Source of the DNA: Actinocrinis sp035653575
GTDB lineage: Bacteria > Actinomycetota > Actinomycetes > Streptomycetales > Catenulisporaceae
Assembly: GCF_035653575.1 (NCBI RefSeq)
Contig: NZ_DASRBQ010000119.1
Span: forward strand, 1-64,000
DNA length: 64,000 nt
Direction of reading: 5' to 3'
The notes beneath the pieces were generated by a model, which worked only from the letters and a program-made list of their open reading frames with translations, ran no database searches and had not been told where the DNA came from. This document shows, piece after piece, positions 42,422 to 50,103 of the stretch. The first letter of the stretch is position 1. Each line of letters begins with the position of its first letter. The translations under genes were made by a program, and so were the position numbers.

Positions 42422-42925
42422 GTGGCGTATCGCCCGCTCAGTGCCGATTTCATTCGGCGGCGACGCAGGCGTGCGCTGGAGCTGCTGCTGGCCTGCCTCG
42501 CGGTGCTGGTACCGTGGACGATCTTCCTCGCGGTCAGCCTGCCCGACCAGTATCGGGCCCATCACTGGCGGCTGACCTGGGCCGGGTTCGACGGCCTGCT
42601 GCTGATCGCGATGAGCCTGACCGTCTACCTGGGCTGGCGCAGACGGCAGGCGGTCATCCCGGCCGCCATCGCCACGGCGACCCTGCTGATCTGCGACGCC
42701 TGGTTCGACCTCACCCTCGACCTCGGCACCCCGGACATCTGGTGGTCCGTCGCCTCCGCGGTCCTGGTCGAGTTGCCGCTCGCCGCCTTCTTCCTCACTA
42801 GGGCCTTCATCCTCATCTCGATGACCATCCGGCAGGCCTACACGCAGCTCGGCATCGAGGAGCCGCCACCGTCCGTGTTGAAGCTGCCACTTTTCGGAAT
42901 CTCCCGGGAACCCGACCGGGACTGA
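42422..42925 (+). CDS. Four-helix membrane protein
   Basis: A 167-aa protein of a family common in actinobacteria but without a known function. Four membrane helices lie near residues 19-41, 53-71, 78-97 and 108-130. The basic start (RPLSADFIRRRRRRALE) and the polar tail both face the cytoplasm. GTG 42422 is 4 nt after the dehydrogenase stop, so the two are probably co-transcribed. Confidence 0.78.
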   Translation: MAYRPLSADFIRRRRRRALELLLACLAVLVPWTIFLAVSLPDQYRAHHWRLTWAGFDGLLLIAMSLTVYLGWRRRQAVIPAAIATATLLICDAWFDLTLDLGTPDIWWSVASAVLVELPLAAFFLTRAFILISMTIRQAYTQLGIEEPPPSVLKLPLFGISREPDRD

Positions 42926-42985
42926 CGTTCGTTCAGCTGGAAGTACGGGGCTGATTTCGGGCGAGGGCGGCGGGGAGGAACGGTC

Positions 42986-44206
42986 ATGACGAGCAGCGGG
43001 GCGATCCTCGGTGAGTTGTACACCGAGGCGGGGCGGGCCGATCCGTACCCCCTGTATGTGAAGCTCCACGAGCTGGGCCCCGCCGGGCACGTCGACGGAC
43101 CGCTCTTCGTCGCCAACGGGTACCACGAGGTCAACTCGGTGCTGCGCAATCCCGGGTTCGGCAAATGGGAGCAGAGCGCGCAGGTGTGGCCGGAGATCGC
43201 CGACCATCCCTCGCTGAACAGGTTCAACAAGTCGATCCTGGATACCAACCCGCCGGACCACACGCGCGTGCGGCGGCTGATGGCCACCGTCTTCACGCCG
43301 CGGCGGGTGGCCGCGCTCGCACCCGCGGTCGCGAAGATCGTGGGCGACCTGCTGGACCGGATGGCCGAGGCCGGCGCGGACGGCTCGCCGGTCGACTTCA
43401 TGGACGCCTTCGCGTTCCGAGTCCCGGTCTCGGTCATCTGCGAGCTGCTCGGCATCCCGGAGGCGGACAGGTACCGCTTCCGCGGCCTCATGCAGGACGT
43501 CGCGATCGCTCTGGAGATCGTCAACGACCTGTCGATGCTCGGCCCCGCGGACGCCGCGATGCTCGAGATCGAGGAGTACTTCACCGCGCTGGTCGCCGAG
43601 CGGCGGGCCGCCCCGCGCGACGATCTGATCAGCGCCCTGATCCACGACGCCGACCAGGGCGACGGCAGGCTCTCGGAGGAGGAGCTGCTGAGCAACCTGG
43701 TGCTGCTGCTCCTGGCCGGATTCGAGACCACCACCAACCTGTTCGGCAACGGCCTGGCCGTGCTGTTCGACCGCCCGCAGGTGGCGGCCGGGCTGCGCGC
43801 CGGCACCATACCCGCGGCCGGATTCGTCGAGGAGGTGCTGCGCTTCGACTCCCCGGTGCAGCTGACCTCGCGGCTCGCCATGACCGACGACCTGCGGGTA
43901 GCCGGGATACCGGTGCCCAAGGGCTCGGAGGTGATCTTGCTGCTGGGCGCGGCGAACTGGGACCCGGCGCGCTTCCCCGAGCCCGAGCGGTTCGATCCCG
44001 GCCGGCCCGACAACCAGCCGCTTAGCTTCGGCGCCGGCGCCCACTTCTGCCTCGGCGCGGCCCTGGCCCGGCTCGAAGCGGCCACCGCGTTCCCCTTGCT
44101 GCTCGACCGGTTCCCCGACCTGGCTCCGGCCGAGGACGCCGAGCGAATACGCAACGACCGGCTCGTCCTGCGCGGCTACCAGACCTTCCCGGTCGTCGTG
44201 AGCTGA
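42986..44206 (+). CDS. Cytochrome P450
   Basis: A 406-aa soluble bacterial P450 monooxygenase. The I-helix oxygen motif AGFETTTN is at 244-251, the K-helix ExxR at E283/R286, and the heme loop FGAGAHFCLGAALAR places the thiolate ligand at C355. GGGAGG precedes the ATG. No ferredoxin or ferredoxin reductase gene and no biosynthetic cluster lies next to it, so redox partners must come from elsewhere and the substrate cannot be guessed. Confidence 0.95.
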   Translation: MTSSGAILGELYTEAGRADPYPLYVKLHELGPAGHVDGPLFVANGYHEVNSVLRNPGFGKWEQSAQVWPEIADHPSLNRFNKSILDTNPPDHTRVRRLMATVFTPRRVAALAPAVAKIVGDLLDRMAEAGADGSPVDFMDAFAFRVPVSVICELLGIPEADRYRFRGLMQDVAIALEIVNDLSMLGPADAAMLEIEEYFTALVAERRAAPRDDLISALIHDADQGDGRLSEEELLSNLVLLLLAGFETTTNLFGNGLAVLFDRPQVAAGLRAGTIPAAGFVEEVLRFDSPVQLTSRLAMTDDLRVAGIPVPKGSEVILLLGAANWDPARFPEPERFDPGRPDNQPLSFGAGAHFCLGAALARLEAATAFPLLLDRFPDLAPAEDAERIRNDRLVLRGYQTFPVVVS

Positions 44207-44249
44207 TCCACGGTCTGTGAGCCGCTCCGCGGAGCCGGCCTGCCGACCG

Positions 44250-44270
44250 TGTGACGCAGCACATGTCACA
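44250..44270. promoter_or_regulatory. Candidate operator upstream of the epimerase-like gene
   Basis: TGTGAC - 9 nt - GTCACA, a perfect 6-bp inverted repeat 57 bp before the start of the epimerase-like gene. A second inverted repeat, TCGTCTC (44286-44292) / GAGACGA (44307-44313), follows and ends next to the ribosome site. The spacing does not fit CRP. A TetR or GntR-type site is possible. Confidence 0.35.
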
Positions 44271-44326
44271 TATCCGCGAGCTGTCTCGTCTCCCTCGCGT
44301 AACACCGAGACGACGAGGAGCGGATC

Positions 44327-45292
44327 ATGAAGGTACTGCTCGCCGGGGCAACCGGAACACTCGGCGTGCCGTTGGTACGGCGGCTGATCAAGGCCGGTCA
44401 CCAGGTCATCGGCATCACCCGCACCGAATCCGGCGCGGGCGTGCTCTGGGACCTGGGCGCGTCGAGCGTCATCGCCGACGCGCTCGACCGGGACGGCCTG
44501 CTGCGCGCTCTGAAGGACACGCGTGCGGATGCCGTCATCCACCAACTCACCGCACTCAAGCGGCCGCCGATGCGAGCCCGCGACGTGGAGCCGACGAACC
44601 GGCTGCGCGTCGAGGGCACCGCGAACCTGCTTGCCGCCGCCGAACAGGTCGGCGCGCGGCGATTCGTCACCCAGTCCTTCTTCGGCGGGTACGGCTTCCA
44701 CGACGGCAGCCGACTGCTGACGGAGCAGGACCGGTTCGCCCCGCCCGGCGGGCGATTCGACCCCACCTGGCAGGCGCTGCGATCCACCGAGCAGCAGGTG
44801 CTCGAAGCCCCGGGCATCGAGGGAATCGCCCTGCGCTACGGCGGCTTCTACGGACCGGCCAGCATGAGCCAGATCCTCGAAGGCCTGCAGAAGCGGCAGT
44901 TCCCGGTGCCCCGCGACGGCGGTGCCTTCGCGTCCTTGGTCTACATCGAGGACGCCGCGGCCGCCACGGTCGCCGCGCTGGACCGTTCCGCGCCCGGCCA
45001 GGTCTACAACATCGTGGACGACGAACCGGTGCGCTGGGGCGTGCTCATCGATGCCTTCGCGGCCGCGTTCGGCCTGCCAAAGCCGCGGCGCGTGCCCGGC
45101 GCGCTGCTGCGGCTCGCCGCGCCGTACATGGGTGGGCTGATGACCCGTCAATCGCTGCGCCTGTCGAACGCCAAGGCGAAGGCGGACCTCGGTTGGCGAC
45201 CGACCATGCCGACGTACCGCGAGGGCATCGAGGCGTTGCTGGCCGAGCTGAGGCCGACTCGTGATGGCGAGACAGAAGGCGTTAGGCCGTAG
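44327..45292 (+). CDS. NAD-dependent epimerase/dehydratase (extended SDR)
   Basis: A 321-aa Rossmann protein starting MKVLLAGATGTLGVPLVRRL, with the dinucleotide loop GATGTLG at residues 7-13. The usual YxxxK of extended SDRs is not obvious: the region has ALRSTEQQVLEAPGIEGIALRYGGFYGP, so it may be an atypical SDR that binds NAD(P) without classical catalysis. GAGGAG lies upstream of the ATG. No pathway partner is adjacent. Confidence 0.85.
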   Translation: MKVLLAGATGTLGVPLVRRLIKAGHQVIGITRTESGAGVLWDLGASSVIADALDRDGLLRALKDTRADAVIHQLTALKRPPMRARDVEPTNRLRVEGTANLLAAAEQVGARRFVTQSFFGGYGFHDGSRLLTEQDRFAPPGGRFDPTWQALRSTEQQVLEAPGIEGIALRYGGFYGPASMSQILEGLQKRQFPVPRDGGAFASLVYIEDAAAATVAALDRSAPGQVYNIVDDEPVRWGVLIDAFAAAFGLPKPRRVPGALLRLAAPYMGGLMTRQSLRLSNAKAKADLGWRPTMPTYREGIEALLAELRPTRDGETEGVRP

Positions 45293-45380
45293 TCGCGCAG
45301 CACCGAAGCCGAATCGGACAGCCGCCGCGACACCCACTTACAACCCAACCGACCGACCCATACGGCGACACGGCCCCCAC

Positions 45381-45386
45381 TATGCT
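45381..45386 (+). promoter_or_regulatory. Candidate promoter of the nuclease-helicase operon
   Basis: TATGCT ends 11 nt before ATG 45398, so the transcript would carry a leader of only about 5 nt. The -35 is unclear. Confidence 0.42.
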
Positions 45387-45397
45387 CGGGGACCATC

Positions 45398-46672
45398 ATG
45401 CCCGCCACGCCTCCACTGCCTCCGGCCCAGGACCCGGCCGTCGCGGACCGCCTCGCCGAGCTGCGCGGGCCGGTCCCTCCGCGCCATCACGACGCGCGCA
45501 CCATCGCCGCGCTCACCGCGAATCCCGGCTGTGCGCGAAGAGCGGTGCTCGACGCGGCCGGAGTGGACAAGCGCGCGCTGGCCGAGCGGATCGGCTTCGG
45601 TCCGAGGTTCGGGCAGTCGCCGTTCGCGATCAGCCGCGGTAACGCCTTCGAGAAGCTGGTCAAGGCAGACGGCGGCACCACTCTGCTGCACCTCCTGCGC
45701 AACCAACTCGGACTCGACCTTCCGATCGGTGATCAGGACGCTGACGCGGCAGACCTCGATAGCCAGTGGCTCGACCTCGGCACTGGCGAGCGGGAGGAGC
45801 GATACCGGCGCACCCGCGACCTCGTCGCTGCCGCCGCCCGCGATCAGGGTGACGGTCCAGTGCTCGCTGACCATCCGCTGCTCAAACTGGAGGTCGGCGG
45901 CCGCGTGGCTTACGTCGAGCCGGACCTGGTGGCCTTCCGAGCGTCATCGACCTCAGCGCCGACGACGCCATGGCAGTGGTATCTCGCGGAGATCAAGTCC
46001 TTCGCGATGATCGACGGCCGCGCGGATCCCGTGAAGGTGGCCGAGGCGGCGACACAGGCGGCCGTGTACGTGCTCGCCTTCCAAGCCCTGCTCGCCGACC
46101 TCGGGCTGCCGGCGGAATTGGCCGCGACCGAGGTCGTGCTGGTGTGCCCGAAGGACTTCAGCAACACTCCAACCGCCGCGCTGGTCGACGTGCGCCGACA
46201 GCTCGCGGCCGTACGCCGCCAGCTCGACCGGCTGCCGCGGATCGGCACGCTCCTGGACGGACTCGACGCGGGCCTCACCTTCGACCTAGCGAAGGATGAG
46301 GACGGCGAACCGGTGCGCGGAGCGGCAGAACTCGGCAAGGCGGTCGCCGCCATCGAGGCCAGATACGCGCCGGAGTGCGTCTCCCGATGCGACATGGCGT
46401 TCTACTGCCGAGACGAGGCCCGCGCGACGTGTTCGACCGACCTGCTCGGCAGATCGGTCCGCGACGCGCTCGGCGGCGTCGGAACGATGCGAGACGTGCT
46501 GGCGCTCGCCGGGGGAGAGGGCCGCGGGGGCGATGAAGCGTTCGACGACGACCCGGACCTCGCAGAGGCGGCGAGGCTGCTGAGCATGGCCCGCCGGGCA
46601 CGTCGTGAGGCACTTGCGCAGGCAGCAGCGGTAGTGGAGGCGGAGTTGCGGTCGCGCGAGGTCGCCGCGTGA
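45398..46672 (+). CDS. Cas4/RecB-like PD-(D/E)XK nuclease with probable Fe-S cluster
   Basis: A 424-aa protein. The nuclease motifs occur in order: G81-N-A-F-E85 (motif I helix), E174-P-D176 (motif II), E198-I-K200 (motif III) and Q220-A-A-V-Y224 (RecB-type Q-x3-Y). One Cys near the N-terminus (C45 in NPGCARRAVLD) plus C327-x3-C331-x5-C337 near the C-terminus repeats the Cas4/AddB/Dna2 way of clamping a [4Fe-4S] cluster; C345 is an extra. These enzymes are 5'-exonucleases. Family placement is by motif; the activity is inference. It heads an operon with a 507-aa unknown and an SF1 helicase. Confidence 0.82.
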   Translation: MPATPPLPPAQDPAVADRLAELRGPVPPRHHDARTIAALTANPGCARRAVLDAAGVDKRALAERIGFGPRFGQSPFAISRGNAFEKLVKADGGTTLLHLLRNQLGLDLPIGDQDADAADLDSQWLDLGTGEREERYRRTRDLVAAAARDQGDGPVLADHPLLKLEVGGRVAYVEPDLVAFRASSTSAPTTPWQWYLAEIKSFAMIDGRADPVKVAEAATQAAVYVLAFQALLADLGLPAELAATEVVLVCPKDFSNTPTAALVDVRRQLAAVRRQLDRLPRIGTLLDGLDAGLTFDLAKDEDGEPVRGAAELGKAVAAIEARYAPECVSRCDMAFYCRDEARATCSTDLLGRSVRDALGGVGTMRDVLALAGGEGRGGDEAFDDDPDLAEAARLLSMARRARREALAQAAAVVEAELRSREVAA

Positions 46673-46958
46673 GCGCGCGGGTGAGCAGGAGCGCCCTCAC
46701 GGCCCTGTCGCATGGACAGTCGCACTCGCACTCGCCGTCGTGTGGACAGGCGCGGTCTCGGTCGTGTGGCTTGTCTGCGGATGCTGCGGTCCGGCGTCGC
46801 TGGGTTGCCGTGCGGATGAGTGTGGGTGCGGGTGACTGCGCCGCCCTGTCGCGTGGACACTCGCACTGGCACTCGCCGTCGCCGTCGTACTCGCATTCGC
46901 GGTCTCGGTCGCGTGACGTGTCTGCGAGTGCCGAAGTCCGGCGTTACCGAGCCGCCAC
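46669..46958. repeat. Two imperfect tandem copies of about 145 bp
   Basis: Copy A (46669-46815) and copy B (46816-46958) align along their length: both contain GCCCTGTCGC, a TCGCACT-rich block, GGTCTCGGTC (46754 and 46901) and GTCCGGCGT, and both end in ATGAG at the start of the next unit. Offsets between matching blocks are 141-147 bp. The bases after the nuclease stop overlap (GTGAGCGCG) also match the start of the downstream gene (ATGAGCGCG). The simplest reading is repeated duplication of the gene junction. Confidence 0.8.
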
Positions 46959-46962
46959 ATGA
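46669..46962 (+). CDS. Possible small His/Ser-rich protein, 97 aa (doubtful)
   Basis: An open frame filling the gap between the nuclease and the 507-aa gene, overlapping both by four bases (GTGA and ATGA), as a coupled gene would. The product has two related halves, SHGQSHSHSPSCGQARSRS and SRGHSHWHSPSPSYSHSRS, which reflect the DNA repeat. Third-position GC is about 74%, clearly lower than in neighbouring genes, and no Shine-Dalgarno is seen. It may be only a translated spacer that keeps ribosomes moving to the next start. Confidence 0.35.
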   Translation: MSARVSRSALTALSHGQSHSHSPSCGQARSRSCGLSADAAVRRRWVAVRMSVGAGDCAALSRGHSHWHSPSPSYSHSRSRSRDVSASAEVRRYRAAT

Positions 46963-48482
46963 GCGCGCTTGCGGCCCTCGCCCGAGTCGAGGCCTTCGCC
47001 GCCGACAGGGCCGTGCCGCTCGCGACGGTGCGGCACGTGCACCTTTCCCCGCACCCGCTCGTCGTCGTGCCCATACTCCTGGCGGGCGAGGCCGCCGCGC
47101 CGCTCGCCGCGCTTGTCGGCACCGAGCGAGCCGATCCTCAGCTCCTCGTGGTCCGGCAGCCGCGCGACCGCGACCAGCGCTTCGCCTTCCTCGCGGATCT
47201 GGCCCGCATCGTCGTCGGCTACATCGAGGCGCGCCGCGGCGAGACCGAGGTGGTCGAGGCCACGCGCAACCACGAGGAGTGGGAACGCCACCTCGACGCC
47301 CCGCAACTGATCGTGCCGAACCCAGGCGGGATCGATGCGCTGCGGCTGCTCGGCCGCTCCGCCCGGTTCCGGTCATCTCAGGGACCTTATCCGGTCGATC
47401 CGCTCGTCCCGGTACTCGGCCGCTACCTGACCTGGTTCGCCGAGGATCGGGCGCCCACCGCGGGCTCCTCTGTCTGCCTCGCGCTCACCGACGTGCTCGC
47501 CGCGCACTGGGCCACCGGCCAGAGCGCTTTGGAGGACCAGCACCTGGCCGCCCTGCTCGCCTGGATCGTCCCCGAACGCTTCGCGACGGCCGGCCAGCGG
47601 CTCACCGGAAGCCAGGCCGCGGCGCTGGCCGAGGATCCCGGGCGGTGGCCGTCCGCGGGCCCGGCGACCGATCCCGAGTTCGATACCGATGTTCTCAGCC
47701 CTCTGATCAGCGCGCAGCGGAACGCTGACGGCGACCCGGCCGTCGAGCGTCGCGTCGAGAACGAGCTGCGCGCGGCGCTGGGCGAACGGCTTGCGCCGAC
47801 CTGGGATCTGATGTGGCAGGGCATTGAGCTGCTGCGCGCACTGCCGGAGGCCGGGCACGATGGTCACCGCTGGATGGTGGACCGCGGCCGCTTCACTGAT
47901 TTCGCCCGCGGCGTCGACGAGGGCGCGCCGCCCCAGCCGCGCCGGGAGGGCGCAGTTGCCGCCGCGAAGCGCCTCGCAGACCTCGAAGCCGCCCAGGAGT
48001 CTTACGACAAGCAGCGCGCTCTCGATGATCCGCTGGTCCTGGCCGGTTATCGGGTCACCGGCGAGGCCTTCGCCGGGACCGTCGTGGCCGTCGACGCGGA
48101 ACGCCAGGACACCAGCGGCCGCACACCGAAGCCGCGACCGCACGTCTGGCTGCGCACGGCCGATCCCGTCGTGCTGCGTAAGGGTACGAAGGTCGCTTGC
48201 CCGCAGCGACCGAATCAGCGTCCGGTCATCGTCGCCGTCAAGCGCGAGGGCGAGGACCACATCGTCGAACTCGAACTCGTTGACGGCATGGGGCGCCGCG
48301 CGATTCCGGAGGAGGGATCCGTGCCTGAGGAAGGTGAGTACCGCTGCTACTCAACGGTGCTGGCCGCCGAACGCTTCCCTCCGCCGCCGCTTCCGGAGGT
48401 GGCCGCGACGCCGTGGACACACGGAGGGCCGCCCGCCGAGTACATGCCGACCGGCGCAGACCACGATGAGGAATGGCACTGA
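46959..48482 (+). CDS. Uncharacterised 507-aa protein of the nuclease-helicase operon
   Basis: I recognise no domain. The N-terminal 120 residues look alpha/beta (HVHLSPHPLVVVPILLAGE ... QLLVVRQPRDRDQRFAFL). The middle (150-340) is helical, with tryptophan-bearing segments (VLAAHWATGQSALEDQHLAALLAWIVPERFA). Residues 370-460 are beta-rich and resemble an SH3/OB-like barrel (YRVTGEAFAGTVVAVDAE ... HVWLRTADPVVLRKGTKVACP). No signal peptide or membrane helix. Packed between a nuclease and a helicase with overlaps at both ends, it is most likely a structural or specificity subunit of the same complex. That role is inference. Confidence 0.8.
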   Translation: MSALAALARVEAFAADRAVPLATVRHVHLSPHPLVVVPILLAGEAAAPLAALVGTERADPQLLVVRQPRDRDQRFAFLADLARIVVGYIEARRGETEVVEATRNHEEWERHLDAPQLIVPNPGGIDALRLLGRSARFRSSQGPYPVDPLVPVLGRYLTWFAEDRAPTAGSSVCLALTDVLAAHWATGQSALEDQHLAALLAWIVPERFATAGQRLTGSQAAALAEDPGRWPSAGPATDPEFDTDVLSPLISAQRNADGDPAVERRVENELRAALGERLAPTWDLMWQGIELLRALPEAGHDGHRWMVDRGRFTDFARGVDEGAPPQPRREGAVAAAKRLADLEAAQESYDKQRALDDPLVLAGYRVTGEAFAGTVVAVDAERQDTSGRTPKPRPHVWLRTADPVVLRKGTKVACPQRPNQRPVIVAVKREGEDHIVELELVDGMGRRAIPEEGSVPEEGEYRCYSTVLAAERFPPPPLPEVAATPWTHGGPPAEYMPTGADHDEEWH

Positions 48483-49957
48483 TGCCGGGCCGTATCGCCG
48501 GTGAATCCGTCGCCGACCGTTCCGCTGACGCACGAGCCGTGATCGAACGGGTGACTGCGGACCTGCTCTCCGGCGCTCATCGCGGCGTCATCGTCGATTC
48601 GCCGCCAGGAGCGGGCAAGTCAACGCTCGTCGTCGAGCTGGCCAAGCGGCTCGCGGACACCGGCGAACCGGTCATGATCGTTGCTCAGACGAACGAGCAG
48701 GTTGACGACCTTGTGGATCGATTGGCGACGGCGCATGGTCAATGTGGGCGGCCGGACAGTGGCGATGACAGTAGTCACGATCGCAGAAGCCTGACAATCG
48801 GTAGGCTGTCTGCTTCCGGGTACGTTCCCAGCGACCGCGTCGTGCGGCACCTCGGCGGCGCGGACGCGGTGGACGATTCGGTCACCGTGGCTGGCAAGGT
48901 CGGCGATCTCGGCCGCCCCGAGGTGACCATCGCTACCGCCGCGAAATGGGCCCGCACCGGCGCGGCGGATTGGCCGGAAGGCGGTTGGCGCTGGGCGATC
49001 CTCGACGAGGCGTACCAGATGCGCTCGGACGGGCTGCTGGCCATCGCGCCGCGCTTCGCCGCCGGTACTGCGCTGTTCGTGGGCGATCCGGGCCAGCTCG
49101 ACCCGTTCGCCACCATCGACGGTGACCGCTGGGCCGGGTCGGCGTGGGACCCGACCGACAGCGCCGTCGCGGTCGTGCGCTCACACAACCCCGACCTGCC
49201 GGTACACCGCCTGCCCTACTCGTGGCGGCTGCCGGCCAGCGCCGCGCCGCTGGTGTGCAAGGCGTTCTACCCGTTCACGCCGTTCGAGGCGGGCAGCGGG
49301 CCGCAGGACCGCGCGATGAAGGTGTCCGGCGTCGGATCCGCGCTCGCCGGCTCGACGGGTTTCGCCGGTCCGGTCGATCAGGCCATTGATCTGGCCGCCG
49401 AATCCGGCTGGGCACTGTACGAACTGCCTGCGCGGCACACCGTGCGAACCGACGCCGAGGCGCTGGAGGCCTGCGCTCGCCTCGCCGCGCGGCTGGTGCG
49501 CCGGGAGGCCACCGTATTCGACCCCGCATACGCCGAAGGCCGGCAGGTCACCGCCGACCGGATTGCGATCGGCGCGGCGCACCGCGACCAGGCAGCCGGA
49601 ATCCGTGCCGCGTTGGACCGTCTAGGGGCGGATCTGACCGGTGTCACCGTTGACACCGCCAACCGCCTTCAGGGCCGTGAATACGACGTCTGCATCGTCC
49701 TGCACCCTTTGTCAGGGCGCCGCGACGCCACAGCGTTCCATTTGGAGACCGGCCGGCTGTGCGTACTGCTGTCACGGCACCGCCACGCGTGCATCGTCGT
49801 CGCGCGCGCAGGCATCCCCGAGCTGCTTGACGCGCACCCGCACACCGATCCGGTGCACCTCGGCGTTCCGGTGAAGTTCCCGGACGGTTGGGAAGCGCAT
49901 CAGGCCGTTCTCGCGCACCTCGCGGAGCACCGGGTTCCGGCGGGAGCGGGCCGGTAG
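48482..49957 (+). CDS. DNA2/UPF1-like superfamily 1 helicase
   Basis: A 491-aa SF1 ATPase. Walker A SPPGAGKST is at 40-48, Walker B DEA at 175-177, motif III GDPGQLDPF at 201-209, the arginine of motif IV in SWRLP near 247-251, motif V VDTANRLQGREYD at 390-402 and motif VI LLSRHRHA near 429-436. The V-D-T-x-x-R-x-Q-G-x-E motif V is that of the DNA2/UPF1/IGHMBP2 branch (SF1B, 5'-3'). It is short for the family, with little beyond the core. The ATG overlaps the previous stop (TGATG) with GAGG about 10 nt upstream; ATG 48473 is an alternative adding three residues. Confidence 0.88.
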   Translation: MPGRIAGESVADRSADARAVIERVTADLLSGAHRGVIVDSPPGAGKSTLVVELAKRLADTGEPVMIVAQTNEQVDDLVDRLATAHGQCGRPDSGDDSSHDRRSLTIGRLSASGYVPSDRVVRHLGGADAVDDSVTVAGKVGDLGRPEVTIATAAKWARTGAADWPEGGWRWAILDEAYQMRSDGLLAIAPRFAAGTALFVGDPGQLDPFATIDGDRWAGSAWDPTDSAVAVVRSHNPDLPVHRLPYSWRLPASAAPLVCKAFYPFTPFEAGSGPQDRAMKVSGVGSALAGSTGFAGPVDQAIDLAAESGWALYELPARHTVRTDAEALEACARLAARLVRREATVFDPAYAEGRQVTADRIAIGAAHRDQAAGIRAALDRLGADLTGVTVDTANRLQGREYDVCIVLHPLSGRRDATAFHLETGRLCVLLSRHRHACIVVARAGIPELLDAHPHTDPVHLGVPVKFPDGWEAHQAVLAHLAEHRVPAGAGR

Positions 49958-49984
49958 CGGATTCGCTGACAGGTGGCTGGCGGC

Positions 49985-50068
49985 GGATGGCGAGCGGCGG
50001 CGGCGAACCGGGACCGCTGTGCCGCGCGGCGAGTGGCGAGCGGCGACCCGAGGCCGCCGTGCCGCGCA
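49985..50068. repeat. Short imperfect direct repeat before the acyl-CoA synthetase gene
   Basis: Two related stretches of about 40 bp, each starting TGGCGAGCGGCG and ending TGCCGCGC (about 49987-50021 and 50033-50068), lie in the 146-bp gap. They are GC-rich, and no function is evident. Confidence 0.5.
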
Positions 50069-50091
50069 TGCCGGGCTCCAGCGGTCCCCGG

Positions 50092-50097
50092 TACCGT
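50092..50097 (+). promoter_or_regulatory. Leaderless promoter of the acyl-CoA synthetase gene
   Basis: TACCGT ends 6 nt before ATG 50104, which also decides against longer in-frame starts such as 49888. Confidence 0.5.
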
Positions 50098-50103
50098 GGC
50101 GGA

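Noticed and set aside
44250..44270. CRP binding site
   Set aside because: CRP half-sites TGTGA/TCACA need a 6-bp spacer; here they are 11 bp apart.
42293..45337. 1014-codon minus-strand frame spanning three plus-strand genes
   Set aside because: It runs antisense across a dehydrogenase end, a membrane protein, a P450 and an epimerase that are all convincing on the plus strand.
45398..46672. CRISPR-associated cas4
   Set aside because: The fold and Cys pattern are Cas4-like, but no array or adaptation genes are near. The partners are an SF1 helicase and an unknown protein.
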